Shown here: positions 53,515 to 60,760 of the stretch, piece after piece
How the letters are laid out: the number at the start of each line of letters is the position of its first letter
Numbering within the stretch: the first letter of the stretch is position 1
DNA from: Bacillus luti
GTDB taxonomy: Bacteria; Bacillota; Bacilli; Bacillales; Bacillaceae_G
Direction: 5' to 3'
Length of the DNA stretch: 64,000 nt
Assembly (NCBI RefSeq): GCF_001884105.1
Contig: NZ_MACI01000068.1
Location: 1-64,000 of the forward strand
Translations under genes and position numbers: made by a program
The notes under the pieces: generated by a model
Seen by the model: the letters and a program-made list of their open reading frames with translations, nothing else
Databases searched by the model: none
What the model was told of the DNA's origin: nothing

Positions 53515-53790
53515 ATGGGAGAATTTCAAAGTAATTTGCATATGGCAACGCAACTTGCAACAAAAATGAGAAATGCTTCAGATAGAATGCAGAGTGCTAC
53601 TAGTCGCTCTATAAATAAGGCAACGCTTACTACACTATCTGTGAACTTCAAAGCACAAGAAGCAAATCAGCAAAATTTACACATCACGAAACAATTTTGC
53701 GATGCTTTTCAACAGACGATTGATAATATCCATTCTGTAGCAAATGAATTTGAGAAAATGGATACCGGACTTCAAAAGACTTTTCAATAA
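53515..53790 (+). CDS. Small WXG100-like LXG partner (TIGR04197/DUF3130, Lap1-like)
   Basis: Helical protein of 91 residues like the SACOL2603/TIGR04197 family (GEFQSNLHMATQLATKMRNA and FEKMDTGLQKTF). Homologous small proteins bind the LXG domain of type VII effectors and help bring them to the secretion machinery (Lap1 class). It is first in the LXG operon, the usual place. Start ATG 53515 lies 6 nt behind AGGGGGG; the GTG one codon earlier is too close. No secretion ATPase or core Esx gene is in the window, so the machinery must be elsewhere. Confidence 0.8.
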   Translation: MGEFQSNLHMATQLATKMRNASDRMQSATSRSINKATLTTLSVNFKAQEANQQNLHITKQFCDAFQQTIDNIHSVANEFEKMDTGLQKTFQ

Positions 53791-53830
53791 TGTAACGGCC
53801 TACGTAAAGGGGAAAAGGTAGGGAGAAAAG

Positions 53831-54193
53831 ATGAGTCAAGAACTTGAAACGAGAATCAGTCAATGTAATCAAAAATTACGAAGTATATTTGAAGAACAAA
53901 ATGATAACCGAATCGCGCTGCAAAATCAAGAACAAGCTGAGGCTAGTTTCTATGAATGGAAAAATCGAAGTAATCGTTTATTTAGCAGAATACTAGCAAC
54001 TTGGCATGGTGACAAAGAAGTATTTCACCTGTTCACGAATATGCGGCAAGAGATCAGGCAGTATGAAAGAAAACTTACATTCGAATTAGAGAACGAAAAA
54101 GAGACGTTGCTTAAAGAAAAACGGCATCTCAGTGAGAAAGAAAACGACCTTTCCTATGAACAGCAGCAACTACAAAGGGAGGTCAATACATGA
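53831..54193 (+). CDS. DUF3958 family protein (Lap2-like LXG partner)
   Basis: Coiled-coil-rich protein of 120 residues: QELETRISQCNQKLRSIFEE at the N terminus and a long charged helix at 75-120 (REIRQYERKL-like region, LLKEKRHLSEKENDLSYEQQ). It matches DUF3958, which lies between DUF3130 genes and LXG toxins; related proteins pair with Lap1 on the LXG domain. The stop overlaps the LXG start (ATGA), implying coupled translation. Confidence 0.8.
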   Translation: MSQELETRISQCNQKLRSIFEEQNDNRIALQNQEQAEASFYEWKNRSNRLFSRILATWHGDKEVFHLFTNMRQEIRQYERKLTFELENEKETLLKEKRHLSEKENDLSYEQQQLQREVNT

Positions 54194-55866
54194 GTTTAAA
54201 CATGTATTTGGGAGAAGTACAAAATCAAACTCAAAGTATGAACGCTATATGTAATGCTACGATTCAAAGTATGGAACAAGCCATTCAATCTATCGATGCC
54301 TTTGCGATAGATACAGTATTACAAGGACAAACATACAGTAGTGCAAAAGCCTACCTTGTCCAAACATTTCGGCCATTAGCGCAAGGAATTATATGCTTAT
54401 GTGAAGAATTAATTCGCCAAAACGAAGCATTCCCAAATGAGTTCCAAGCAAAAGTTGCTTCAACAGATGTGATCGAACATGAAATAAGACAACAAATACA
54501 GGAAATCAATCAATCGATTGCAAGTATAGAAGTAATAGAAGTACTTACACCGATGCCTGGAGTAGACGCAATTGTTGCGGTCTTAGTTGCGATGAGGAAA
54601 AAACTTGAAGAAAAACTAGAGCGTTTATATGAATTCAATCATTCGTCCAGCAACAACTACAGCACCGCCCTACAATTAGCAGCTAGCATCACAGCCGGAC
54701 TCGCTGAAGTGCAAAGCGGGAAAGGATTTAGTCCTGTGAGTGGTACGTTTAGTACACAAGGGTTGAATATGGATTGGGTGATTTCTATTCAGGGGATTAT
54801 AGAAGAAACATCCCGAAAAAATGATCAGTCAATTAAAGATATAGAAACAAATAACATAATTGAGAAGAAATCTCCGGTTAGAAATGCTTGGGACGATGCG
54901 GCAGACAGTATAGTTGGCACGTTTGAAACAGCAAAAAAGATGTGGGAAGCTATTCAAAGAGGATCGGGGAAAGCTATTGGTGATGAAATCGAGTCCGCAA
55001 TAGCTTTAAGTAATATGGACATAGGAACTTTTATTAATGTAACCTATGCACTTTTCCATTTGGATGAAACTGCAAAAAATATGTGGCATGCATTTTCAAA
55101 TAAAATAAAACGAGATATGATAGAGGGAGATACAGAGAGTCGTACAGAATTGACTACCTATGGATTAACACAAATAGCTACCACAATATTAGGTGATAGG
55201 GCACTAAATAAAGTAGGCCATATCACAAAAGGAGCAAAAGCATCAAGTGGAGTAAGTACATTTGCTAATGCAGTAAAACTAGCAAAAGAATTGAAGCCAA
55301 CGCTTGAAATGTTACAATCATTTAAGAGAGAGGCTTCCTATGCATTCTCTAGTGTTGGTGGAACTATTGTAACCAAAATACCTCAAGGCGAATTAATAGA
55401 AGCTTATTATAAGTTTGCGAAGTCTAAAGGTTATTTTCAAGATGCAAGTGGAAGGTGGCATCGACCTGGTGGGGGTTACGCAAGTAATAAAGAAGTGGGT
55501 TTACCTGAGCCAAGTGGCAGCACTAAACGTTTGAAATATATGGGTAGTACACCTAGAAAAGACTCCAGAACTGGTAAAGCAGTAATAGAGAGAATGAAAA
55601 ATGAAGATCCACCAAAAATACGAACAGTACGTGGTAAAACTGAATTTTTAGACACTAACAATAAATGGCGTCCGTTAAGTGAAGCAGATATGGCACATAA
55701 AACAGATGCAGTTACTTGGTGGAACGAAGTCGGACGGAATTATGGACCAAGGTCTAAAGAAGTAAGAGATTGGATGCTTGATCCAGATAATTATTATTTG
55801 GAACACTATAGTAAAAACCGTTCTGAAGGTGCTAGTTTAGGACAGACATATGTACCACCAAAATAA
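54190..55866 (+). CDS. LXG-domain type VII polymorphic toxin with GH-E-type nuclease tip
   Basis: Predicted secreted antibacterial toxin of 558 residues. The LXG domain is at about 1-205 (long helices; L-Q-G in TVLQGQTYSSAKAYLVQTF). A linker and pre-toxin segment follow (about 215-415: AKELKPTLEMLQSFKREASY, IPQGELIEAYYKFAKSKGY). The toxin tip (about 430-558) shows the GH-E HNH/EndoVII-like pattern: GKTEFLDTNNKWRPLSEADM, AHKTDAVTWWNEVGRNYG and EHYSKNRSEGA. The usual D-M-G-H is D-M-A-H here, while the His is kept. DNA cleavage in rivals is inferred. The pre-toxin DNA recurs at 58531-58746. Confidence 0.85.
   Translation: MSLNMYLGEVQNQTQSMNAICNATIQSMEQAIQSIDAFAIDTVLQGQTYSSAKAYLVQTFRPLAQGIICLCEELIRQNEAFPNEFQAKVASTDVIEHEIRQQIQEINQSIASIEVIEVLTPMPGVDAIVAVLVAMRKKLEEKLERLYEFNHSSSNNYSTALQLAASITAGLAEVQSGKGFSPVSGTFSTQGLNMDWVISIQGIIEETSRKNDQSIKDIETNNIIEKKSPVRNAWDDAADSIVGTFETAKKMWEAIQRGSGKAIGDEIESAIALSNMDIGTFINVTYALFHLDETAKNMWHAFSNKIKRDMIEGDTESRTELTTYGLTQIATTILGDRALNKVGHITKGAKASSGVSTFANAVKLAKELKPTLEMLQSFKREASYAFSSVGGTIVTKIPQGELIEAYYKFAKSKGYFQDASGRWHRPGGGYASNKEVGLPEPSGSTKRLKYMGSTPRKDSRTGKAVIERMKNEDPPKIRTVRGKTEFLDTNNKWRPLSEADMAHKTDAVTWWNEVGRNYGPRSKEVRDWMLDPDNYYLEHYSKNRSEGASLGQTYVPPK
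55214..55429 (+). repeat. 216-bp direct repeat, copy A (inside the LXG gene)
   Basis: Encodes the pre-toxin segment at about residues 342-413. Copy B is at 58531-58746, with three mismatches by eye. It ends exactly where the two toxin tips diverge. Confidence 0.9.
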
Positions 55867-55882
55867 TTAGGAGGAGCTTAAA

Positions 55883-56299
55883 TTGGAATTACAAGATGAA
55901 CTTTATGACAGAATAGTAAGTATATGTTCTCAAGGTGATAATTTAGTTGATAGGTTTGAGTATGAGAATGCAATAGAAAAGTATTTGGAAGCTTTAGATT
56001 TAGTTCCAAAACCAAAATTTAACTGGGAATGTAGTACATGGATTTACACAGCATTGGGTGACACGTGTTATATGAATGGAGATTTTAGTGCTTCTAAAGA
56101 CTTTTTATTTAATGCAATTAATTGTCCTGGTGGAATAGGAAACCCTTTTATTATGTTACGTCTGGGTGAATGTTTGTATGAATTAGGAGACCTTAACAAA
56201 TCTAAAGAATATTTGTTAAGGGCATATATTCTTGAAGGTTACTCGATCTTTGATAGTGAAGATGACAAATATTTTAATGTAATTAAAGATGCAATTTAG
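55883..56299 (+). CDS. TPR-like protein, probable immunity to the LXG toxin
   Basis: Protein of 138 residues with tetratricopeptide-like helix pairs (YENAIEKYLEALDLVPKPKF, WIYTALGDTCYMNGDFSASK, LRLGECLYELGDLNKSKEYL) and the ending EDDKYFNVIKDA. It follows the toxin stop by 16 nt, behind AGGAGGAGC with a TTG start, the place where immunity genes sit. TPR-type immunity partners of GH-E nucleases are known as a genomic pattern; binding is inferred. Confidence 0.7.
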   Translation: MELQDELYDRIVSICSQGDNLVDRFEYENAIEKYLEALDLVPKPKFNWECSTWIYTALGDTCYMNGDFSASKDFLFNAINCPGGIGNPFIMLRLGECLYELGDLNKSKEYLLRAYILEGYSIFDSEDDKYFNVIKDAI

Positions 56300-56310
56300 G
56301 GGGATTAATA

Positions 56311-56730
56311 ATGGCTTATGTAGCAGGTGAAAATGGTGTCTATATACAAGAGTTAATGGATAAGAGTAATGAAGAGTTTGATAAAGGTAATTTAGATGAG
56401 TCAGTTTTTTTATTGGAACAAGCATGGAAAGAGCTCCCTGATGATAAAGTGATTTATGATGAGAGCTTTTTAATAATATGGGGGATTTTAGATATCTCTA
56501 TTGTATTAAATGATGTTGAACGGATGAAAAAATGGGTTGATAAAATATTTGTCGCAGATCCTGAAAGAGGAGATACAGGTGAACGAGAACTCTGGGCTGG
56601 AAAGGTGGCTTATGAGGTAGGGGATTTCTCTAAAGCTAGGGAGTATTTAGAGATAGCTAATAAGAAATCCAAGGGTAGATGCTTTAGCGCAGAAGATGGA
56701 AAGTATTTAAAATTTTTGAAAGACAAATAA
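56311..56730 (+). CDS. Second TPR-like protein, probable immunity paralogue
   Basis: Protein of 139 residues with the same build as the previous gene: SNEEFDKGNLDESVFLLEQA, KVAYEVGDFSKAREYLEIAN, and the ending SAEDGKYLKFLKDK, which aligns with the SEDDKYFNVIKD end of its neighbour. Probably a diverged duplicate, either improving immunity or protecting against a related toxin of other strains. GGGGG precedes the ATG, 11 nt after the neighbour. Confidence 0.65.
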   Translation: MAYVAGENGVYIQELMDKSNEEFDKGNLDESVFLLEQAWKELPDDKVIYDESFLIIWGILDISIVLNDVERMKKWVDKIFVADPERGDTGERELWAGKVAYEVGDFSKAREYLEIANKKSKGRCFSAEDGKYLKFLKDK

Positions 56731-56888
56731 TAAACTTAGTGTTAATTATTGTGGGAGTTAATCTAGACTTGAAATTTTGTAATTATATAAGTGATTAATG
56801 TGCTCAGTACACCATTAATTTGGTCATATTGAGCTTTTTCTTATTCCTATTAAAAACTTTTCATTTGAACTTAAGGATAAAATGTAAA

Positions 56889-56972
56889 ATGATAAAAAAT
56901 TATTTACGATTGATTACAGTTCGAAAGTGTTGTCTTATTCAAGATGGAAATTTTCTTTTAGCAGTTCAGTGA
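56889..56972 (+). pseudogene. Truncated NUDIX-like N terminus (27 aa)
   Basis: Short open frame encoding LRLITVRKCCLIQDGNFLLA and a premature stop. The pattern resembles the first strand pair of NUDIX proteins but has no NUDIX box after it. Weak evidence. The surrounding spacer (56731-57008) has no other recognised feature. Confidence 0.25.
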
Positions 56973-57126
56973 AAGAGACCAATTCTAAGCGGGACGGGTA
57001 ATTTGAGCTGGAAAAGTAGCCCAAACATTAGAAGCAGCTAGAGCACAACAACGTACGGTAATAGAATCAGTAGAAAGTGGCGAAGTAGCTTTAAAAACAA
57101 CGAAGCGTAAAGGAAATTATGGTGAA

Positions 57127-57486
57127 ATGAAGATGGATGACTTTTTTGAAAGTCAAACATATACTAGAATTAGTGATGATCGTGTATTAACATTAGATCA
57201 AAAAATTGTTAAGGGAATAGATGCTGTATATGAAAATTCATCTCCGCCACCTAAGTATGTGATAGCGGAGGCTAAGTATAACACATCCAAATTGGGAAAA
57301 ACAAATGATGGTAAGCAAATGAGTGAAGATTGGATTCTTGGAAGTGAAAGGTTAGATAGTACTTTGTCAAAAGAAAAAGCAGATGAAATTGTGGAAGAGA
57401 TGTTGCTGAATCCAGAAAATGTTCAAAGAATTGTTATTCAAGTTATGCCTGATGGAACGATTGTGAAGAAAATTCTTGAAGTATAA
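57127..57486 (+). CDS. Headless PoNe-type DNase toxin module
   Basis: C-terminal toxin domain without an LXG head. The PoNe (PD-(D/E)xK) pattern is present: KGNYGEMKMDDFFESQ, GIDAVYENSSPPPKY, VIAEAKYNTSKLG (E-A-K), and DGKQMSEDWI. The reading frame is open back to a stop at 57006-57008, giving a pre-toxin-like LEAARAQQRTVIESVESGEV without any start or ribosome binding site. So 57009-57486 is a silent cassette, or makes only a fragment from ATG 57127. Its probable immunity gene follows after 17 nt. Confidence 0.7.
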   Translation: MKMDDFFESQTYTRISDDRVLTLDQKIVKGIDAVYENSSPPPKYVIAEAKYNTSKLGKTNDGKQMSEDWILGSERLDSTLSKEKADEIVEEMLLNPENVQRIVIQVMPDGTIVKKILEV

Positions 57487-57503
57487 AAGGTGGAAAAGAA
57501 ATT

Positions 57504-58235
57504 ATGCTAAGGGATAAAATCAAAAATGATATATATTTTAACAAATTTATCAATTATGAGGAAAAGAGAATAGAAAAGTTTTTATTATTGGTTGAAAAGG
57601 TTATTGAGGAAAGAGGCAAAGATGATAAAGGTGTAAAGAATGGATATATAGCGTTACAAGGGTATCATTTTAATAAATTAAGGGCAATGTACTCTGCGGG
57701 TTGTTCTATTCAAACTATTCGTGATTTTTCACCTGAAGTAATAAATATAATGGAAAAAGTGTGGAATAAAGAAAGTGGATATATACGTATGTTATGGATG
57801 ATATCTATAGCAGTAATGCTAAATGTTGAAGATAAAGAATTTAATAGACTAATAGCAATGGTAAAGAAAGAAGGATTAAATGATTATTTGATTAATTATT
57901 TTATTGCTTTTAGAAATAGTGAGCCATCAGATTTTTATGAGCAAAGTGAGTTTTATGTACAATATCCATATTTCAAATTAAAAGAAGTAATTGAGAGTAA
58001 TAAAATTTCACAAGAGAATTCTATAAAAAATTTAGAGAAATATATAAAGGAGTATTGGTATAAGGGACATTTAGAAGAAGCATGGTACGATGCACATGAA
58101 AATAAACATGACATTTATAGTGGTTACTGGAGTTTTGAAAGTGGAGCAATCGCTAAAATTTTAAAATTAGATGATTCAACCTTGAAAGATAGTTCATATT
58201 ACCCTTATGATATGGTGCATTGCCAAGAAAAATAA
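57504..58235 (+). CDS. PoNi-type immunity protein (DUF1910/DUF1911)
   Basis: Protein of 243 residues matching the DUF1910-DUF1911 pair of PoNi immunity proteins, which neutralise PoNe DNases. Conserved parts are SGYIRMLWMISIAVMLNVED in the middle, YIKEYWYKGHLEEAWYDAHE (about 180-199) and YSGYWSFESGAIAKILKLDD (about 203-222), then DSSYYPYDMVH. Coding potential and AAAGGTGG upstream indicate it is expressed, although its toxin is headless. A terminator follows. Confidence 0.8.
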   Translation: MLRDKIKNDIYFNKFINYEEKRIEKFLLLVEKVIEERGKDDKGVKNGYIALQGYHFNKLRAMYSAGCSIQTIRDFSPEVINIMEKVWNKESGYIRMLWMISIAVMLNVEDKEFNRLIAMVKKEGLNDYLINYFIAFRNSEPSDFYEQSEFYVQYPYFKLKEVIESNKISQENSIKNLEKYIKEYWYKGHLEEAWYDAHENKHDIYSGYWSFESGAIAKILKLDDSTLKDSSYYPYDMVHCQEK

Positions 58236-58243
58236 ATGTTGGA

Positions 58244-58280
58244 ATCCACAGTGATAAATTTTTACACTGTGGATTTTTTA
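58244..58280 (+). terminator. Terminator after first PoNi gene
   Basis: ATCCACAGTG with a perfect mirror around an 11-nt loop, then a T run. Confidence 0.8.
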
Positions 58281-58329
58281 GTTTGTATTAAAGTAGGTAT
58301 AAGGGTAATGTTGGTAATGGATCCAGTGA

Positions 58330-58425
58330 GCTAGATGTAAGATTGATACAGAACTAATTAGGAAATATGTACGAGATGTTGAAACGCAGACGAATTATGA
58401 ATTATCACTGGATTTTTTTATCTAA
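58330..58425 (+). pseudogene. Short coding remnant
   Basis: Open frame without start encoding CKIDTELIRKYVRDVETQTN then YELSLDFFI. Reads as protein but the family is not recognised. Lies in a 300-nt spacer that is otherwise empty up to the repeat at 58531. Confidence 0.25.
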
Positions 58426-58530
58426 ATATCCATAATATCTAATTGACTGTTAGTAAATTCATCAACATATTGTTATCACCATCTACTTATATATATATAA
58501 ATTAATTGAAGAGTTTAGCTAAATCTTCAA

Positions 58531-58746
58531 TAGGACATATCGCAAAAGGAGCAAAAGCATAAAGTGGAGTAAGTACATTTGCTAATGCAGTAAAACTAGC
58601 AAAAGAATTGAAGCCAACGCTTGAAATGTTACAATCATTTAAGAGAGAGGCTTCCTATGCATTCTCTAGTGTTGGTGGAACTATTGTAACCAAAATACCT
58701 CAAGGCGAATTAATAGAAGCTTATTATAAGTTTGCGAAGTCTAAAG
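58531..58746 (+). repeat. 216-bp direct repeat, copy B (before the EndoU module)
   Basis: Matches 55214-55429 with three mismatches. One changes TCA to TAA at 58560-58562, an in-frame stop. It fuses directly to the EndoU toxin tip. Confidence 0.9.
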
Positions 58747-59222
58747 ATGGTGGTAAGGGTACGGGTGGATTCAGTAATGGAACTAGTCGGGCTAACAAGG
58801 TTAATATACCCGAAAGTAGCATTAAACATTCAAATGTAGGTGACTTTACAACACATCCTAAAACAGGAGATATTTCAAAAATGAAGGGCGGAGGACATGG
58901 ACAAAGTAATATTGAATTTTTGGAAAAAAATAATGTAGATTATAATATAAATAAAGTATACGAAAACGGTGTTAGGGTAGGTAATGTACCTGGACACAAG
59001 GTGAAAGCAAAAAGAGCAGGTTCCAATCAATCATGGTTTCCAGAAAGCTGGACAGAGTCTGATATTACAGCAGCAGGTGCTAAGATTGCTGAATTGCCCG
59101 GATTTGCGAATGCAGAAAATGGTGTGGCTATTTTTGGAGAGTATAATGGGGTTAGGGTTGGAGTTATAAAAACAAATGGAGAGATAGGGACTATTTTTCC
59201 AGATGCTACTAAACAACCGTAG
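58608..59222 (+). CDS. Headless EndoU-type RNase toxin module
   Basis: Up to 204 residues from a weak TTG start. The first 46 residues are the copied LXG pre-toxin segment (KPTLEMLQSFKREASYAFSS). The tip, about 60-204, matches bacterial EndoU toxins: ISKMKGGGHGQSNIEFLEKN (His), the stretch NGVRVGNVPGHKVKAKR (second His and Lys), SNQSWFPESWTESDITAAGA, and GVRVGVIKTNGEIGTIFPDA. EndoU toxins cleave RNA, often tRNA. An in-frame stop upstream and lack of a ribosome binding site indicate a silent tip cassette usable by recombination. Confidence 0.7.
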   Translation: MKPTLEMLQSFKREASYAFSSVGGTIVTKIPQGELIEAYYKFAKSKDGGKGTGGFSNGTSRANKVNIPESSIKHSNVGDFTTHPKTGDISKMKGGGHGQSNIEFLEKNNVDYNINKVYENGVRVGNVPGHKVKAKRAGSNQSWFPESWTESDITAAGAKIAELPGFANAENGVAIFGEYNGVRVGVIKTNGEIGTIFPDATKQP

Positions 59223-59242
59223 ATAGAGTTTGGAGGATTAAT

Positions 59243-59557
59243 ATGGATATAGCAAATAAAATGGAAGTTATATTAAATGAAAGAAAAAAAATAAATTTGA
59301 ATGATGACTATAGGATACAAAAAAGTTGGAATGAAATAATAGAAGTTCTCTCAGAAAATGAGGAAAATACTATAAGATATTTAGAGAACTGTAGTAAAGA
59401 AGAATTATATTGGATAAGTGAAGTTTTGGAAGATATAGTAGAAATTATACAAAGTAAAGAACTAATTAATTGTTTAAGAAAATTAGATGGAAAATTTCCA
59501 GAATTAGAAATGACAAATGATATTGATATTGCAGAAAGTTATATAGAAAATCCTTAA
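59243..59557 (+). CDS. Probable EndoU immunity protein
   Basis: Small acidic helical protein of 104 residues (MDIANKMEVILNERKKINLN, NEENTIRYLENCSKEELYWI, SEVLEDIVEIIQSKELINCL). No family could be named with certainty. Position 20 nt after the EndoU module and behind TTTGGAGGA supports an immunity role. The gene is intact while its toxin is headless. Confidence 0.6.
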   Translation: MDIANKMEVILNERKKINLNDDYRIQKSWNEIIEVLSENEENTIRYLENCSKEELYWISEVLEDIVEIIQSKELINCLRKLDGKFPELEMTNDIDIAESYIENP

Positions 59558-59787
59558 ATTAAAGGAATAGTTGGTGTACTTAAGCATAGAATCATGGAAT
59601 ATAATGATACTTTCTTGAAATTCATAGATCATGATGGTTGTACCATCGTGGAGTACTGTGTGCAATGAGAGGATAGAAAAAGAATTACGAGCTTAGGCGA
59701 GATGACATTTTACTGTACGACGAATATTAAAGACTTGGAATGGGCAAAAAACTTACAAATTTATGCTACTTAAAAACATATGAACTT
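59558..59787 (+). other. Spacer with decayed coding remnants
   Basis: After the immunity stop, the same frame stays open for 36 more codons (VLKHRIMEYNDTFLKFIDHD). At 59702-59773 a second short frame reads MTFYCTTNIKDLEWAKNLQI and ends YAT. Both look like debris of lost genes. A terminator closes the segment. Confidence 0.3.
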
Positions 59788-59828
59788 AAAGCACTTGGTT
59801 GTCTATTTGAGACAATAAGTGCTTTTTT
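59788..59828 (+). terminator. Terminator R1, related to 63048-63087
   Basis: AAAGCACTT, inner TTGTCT/AGACAA pairing, AAGTGCTTT and a T run. Its sequence resembles the hairpin at the end of the toxin locus. Confidence 0.75.
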
Positions 59829-59991
59829 AATTGAAAGGTAAGCTATAAATTTATTGAAATTATTTTTATGAATTAAAGCTAACAGAATATGCACATAGGC
59901 TTTAATTGCAGGTATATAGTATGTTTTTCAATGTCAAAAAACATTAAAAAAAACAGGGCAAAATTATTAAATAGCCGGGTCCATTGTAGAA

Positions 59992-60732
59992 ATGTTTGAA
60001 GGTATCTCGCTCATAGGCGGATCTAATTTCTTAACTATCGTGGCAGAAGTAGGAACTGGTGGGTTAGCATCACCAATTGTTATTCCATTAGATATAGCAG
60101 CAACAGCTACTGGGGCAAGTCTTTTTGTACATGGTGGATTTATTTGGAATAAATCGATTCAAAATACTAAGGATACTATTCAAAAAATCCAGTCTTCTGG
60201 TGGAGGTGCGGCTAACGGTAAACCTAGCAGTAACAAAAATACAACTGTAGATAATTTTGATGCAAAAACAGCTACAAATAAGCAAAAAGGTAATTATGGT
60301 GAAATAAAATCTAGTGACAATTTATTGAATAATCAAAGTTTAAAAGAAGCTGGATTTGATTTAAAGCCAGTCGGAAAAAGTGCACCATCAGGCATAAATG
60401 ATAAAATAGTAAAAGGAATTGATGGATTATACGAAAATACAAATGCAGAATCAAAGATCAAATACGTTATAGATGAAGCTAAATTTGGTAGTTCACAATT
60501 AGGAAAAACTAAAGATGGACGACAAATGTCAAATGATTGGTTGAATGGTGCGAAGACGCGAAAAAGTAGGATATTGAAGGCTGTTGATGGAGATGAAGTA
60601 TTAGCAGAAGAGATTAAGGATGCATTGGAAAACGGTGCAGTAGAAAGAGTACTATCAAAAGTCGATAGTAGTGGGAATGTGAAAACATTTAGAATAGATA
60701 CAAAGGGAGACATAATTGGAGAATGGCCATAA
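59992..60732 (+). CDS. Headless PoNe-type DNase toxin module 2
   Basis: Up to 246 residues. A hydrophobic pre-toxin segment (about 1-60: LASPIVIPLDIAATATGASL) is followed by a PoNe domain at about 98-240: KQKGNYGEIKSSDNLLNNQ, GIDGLYENT, KYVIDEAKFGSSQLGKTKDG (E-A-K) and RQMSNDWLNGA. A stop lies in frame at 59968-59970 and no ribosome binding site precedes ATG 59992, so the LXG head is missing. The domain is clearly related to, but diverged from, the module at 57127. Confidence 0.7.
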   Translation: MFEGISLIGGSNFLTIVAEVGTGGLASPIVIPLDIAATATGASLFVHGGFIWNKSIQNTKDTIQKIQSSGGGAANGKPSSNKNTTVDNFDAKTATNKQKGNYGEIKSSDNLLNNQSLKEAGFDLKPVGKSAPSGINDKIVKGIDGLYENTNAESKIKYVIDEAKFGSSQLGKTKDGRQMSNDWLNGAKTRKSRILKAVDGDEVLAEEIKDALENGAVERVLSKVDSSGNVKTFRIDTKGDIIGEWP

Positions 60733-60760
60733 TTTTAAAAACTAGGGGGAATTGAATGAT

